64,000 nt of DNA from Skeletonema tropicum (Eukaryota; Bacillariophyta; Thalassiosirophyceae; Thalassiosirales; Thalassiosiraceae), in NCBI GenBank assembly GCA_037178625.1, contig CM074127.1, positions 4,464,001 through 4,528,000 on the forward strand, read 5' to 3'. Shown here in pieces: positions 63,634 to 64,000 of this stretch. Made by a program: the position numbers and the translations under genes. The stretch's first letter is position 1. Every line of letters starts with the position of its first letter. Under the pieces are notes generated by a model. It had not been told where the DNA came from, made no database searches, and saw only the letters and a program-made list of their open reading frames with translations.

Positions 63634-64000
63634 CGTATGTCGTAGTTATCTATGAAAAGATGACGTCTAAAAACAATCGCGAGACCCTTACCACAAAAGC
63701 TAGAGAATGCTATCCAAATGAAGCGTAGCCGCAATCCATACGCTGAACTCTCCACTTCAATTCTATTCTATGGACTCTTTGATTGAATTCTCCTTCTTCC
63801 TTCTCTTTGGCATCATCAACGCACTTTCCACTTCATTCGAAACGGTCGAAAAACACACTTCTTGTATGTGTTCGTCGGTGTTGTGTTTTTTTTTTTTTTT
63901 TAAGATAAATAAGTGATTAGTTTAGGATGGTATTCAGGAGTGCTTGCTTTGCCGTATGGGGCACCTTTTGTCATATTACGTGCCCACCCATCGAATTTTC
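63634..64000. other. Window end, no gene seen
   Basis: About 370 bp upstream of the FYVE-SYLF start. It contains a run of 17 T (63886-63902), like the tract at 34537. No coding frame with support reaches the window edge. Confidence 0.4.

Noticed and set aside
1..64000. tRNA, rRNA or spliceosomal RNA genes
   Set aside because: No cloverleaf with A and B boxes and no rRNA core sequence was recognised by eye; a covariance-model search would be the decisive test.

Overview
This window is nuclear DNA from a photosynthetic stramenopile, most likely a diatom. The evidence is a fucoxanthin-chlorophyll (FCP/LHC) antenna gene with an ASAFAP-type plastid presequence, several other bipartite plastid presequences (including two with a second, Tat-like lumen signal), short GT-AG introns of about 60-120 nt, tightly packed genes on both strands, a plastid-type leucyl-tRNA synthetase, a light HSF gene, and families I know mainly from diatoms. 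Species cannot be named from sequence alone.

Layout. 0-5 kb: sulfotransferase (-), a 511-bp MITE-like element, GDP-mannose-type nucleotide-sugar transporter (-), thylakoid-lumen GPx-like protein (+). 5-16.3 kb: proline-rich protein with a conserved C-terminal domain (+), a very long class II histone deacetylase with a PWWP-like region (+), FCP (-) divergent from an unknown gene (+), ankyrin protein (-). 16.6-26.3 kb: NSUN2/Trm4 RNA methyltransferase (+), RanBP2-zinc-finger protein (-), basic repeat/HTH protein (+), PPWD1 cyclophilin (-), secretory or plastid small heat shock protein (+). 26.3-30.2 kb: a decayed partial copy of the neighbouring IQ gene, then a 3.6-kb satellite array. 30.5-44.1 kb: IQ-motif protein (-), secreted TPR-like protein (+), NatC acetyltransferase NAA30 (-), lumenal cyclophilin-like protein (+), USP14 (+), FG nucleoporin (+), HSF (-). 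44.1-45.7 kb: decayed repeats. 45.7-64 kb: LeuRS (-), EF-hand isocitrate dehydrogenase (+), PP1 (-), 2OG-oxygenase-like protein (+), nuclear zinc-finger protein (+), NFACT-R protein (-), DUF1995-like plastid protein (+), eIF3g (-), FYVE-SYLF protein (-).

Most genes are housekeeping (translation, RNA modification, nuclear transport, chromatin, protein folding, signalling) or plastid functions, and there is no operon-like logic. Two features stand out. One is the 26.6-30.2 kb satellite: 19 monomers of 184/188 bp (one spacing is 189), arranged in 560-bp trimers that are in turn part of a nearly identical 1,680-bp block. The other is an uneven scatter of about 28 single-base frameshifts inside otherwise conserved genes from 16.6 kb onward, most of them explained by one surplus base. 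These look like sequence or assembly errors rather than biology, so the genes concerned are annotated as whole genes with their breaks marked. No rRNA, tRNA, CRISPR or viral genes were recognised.
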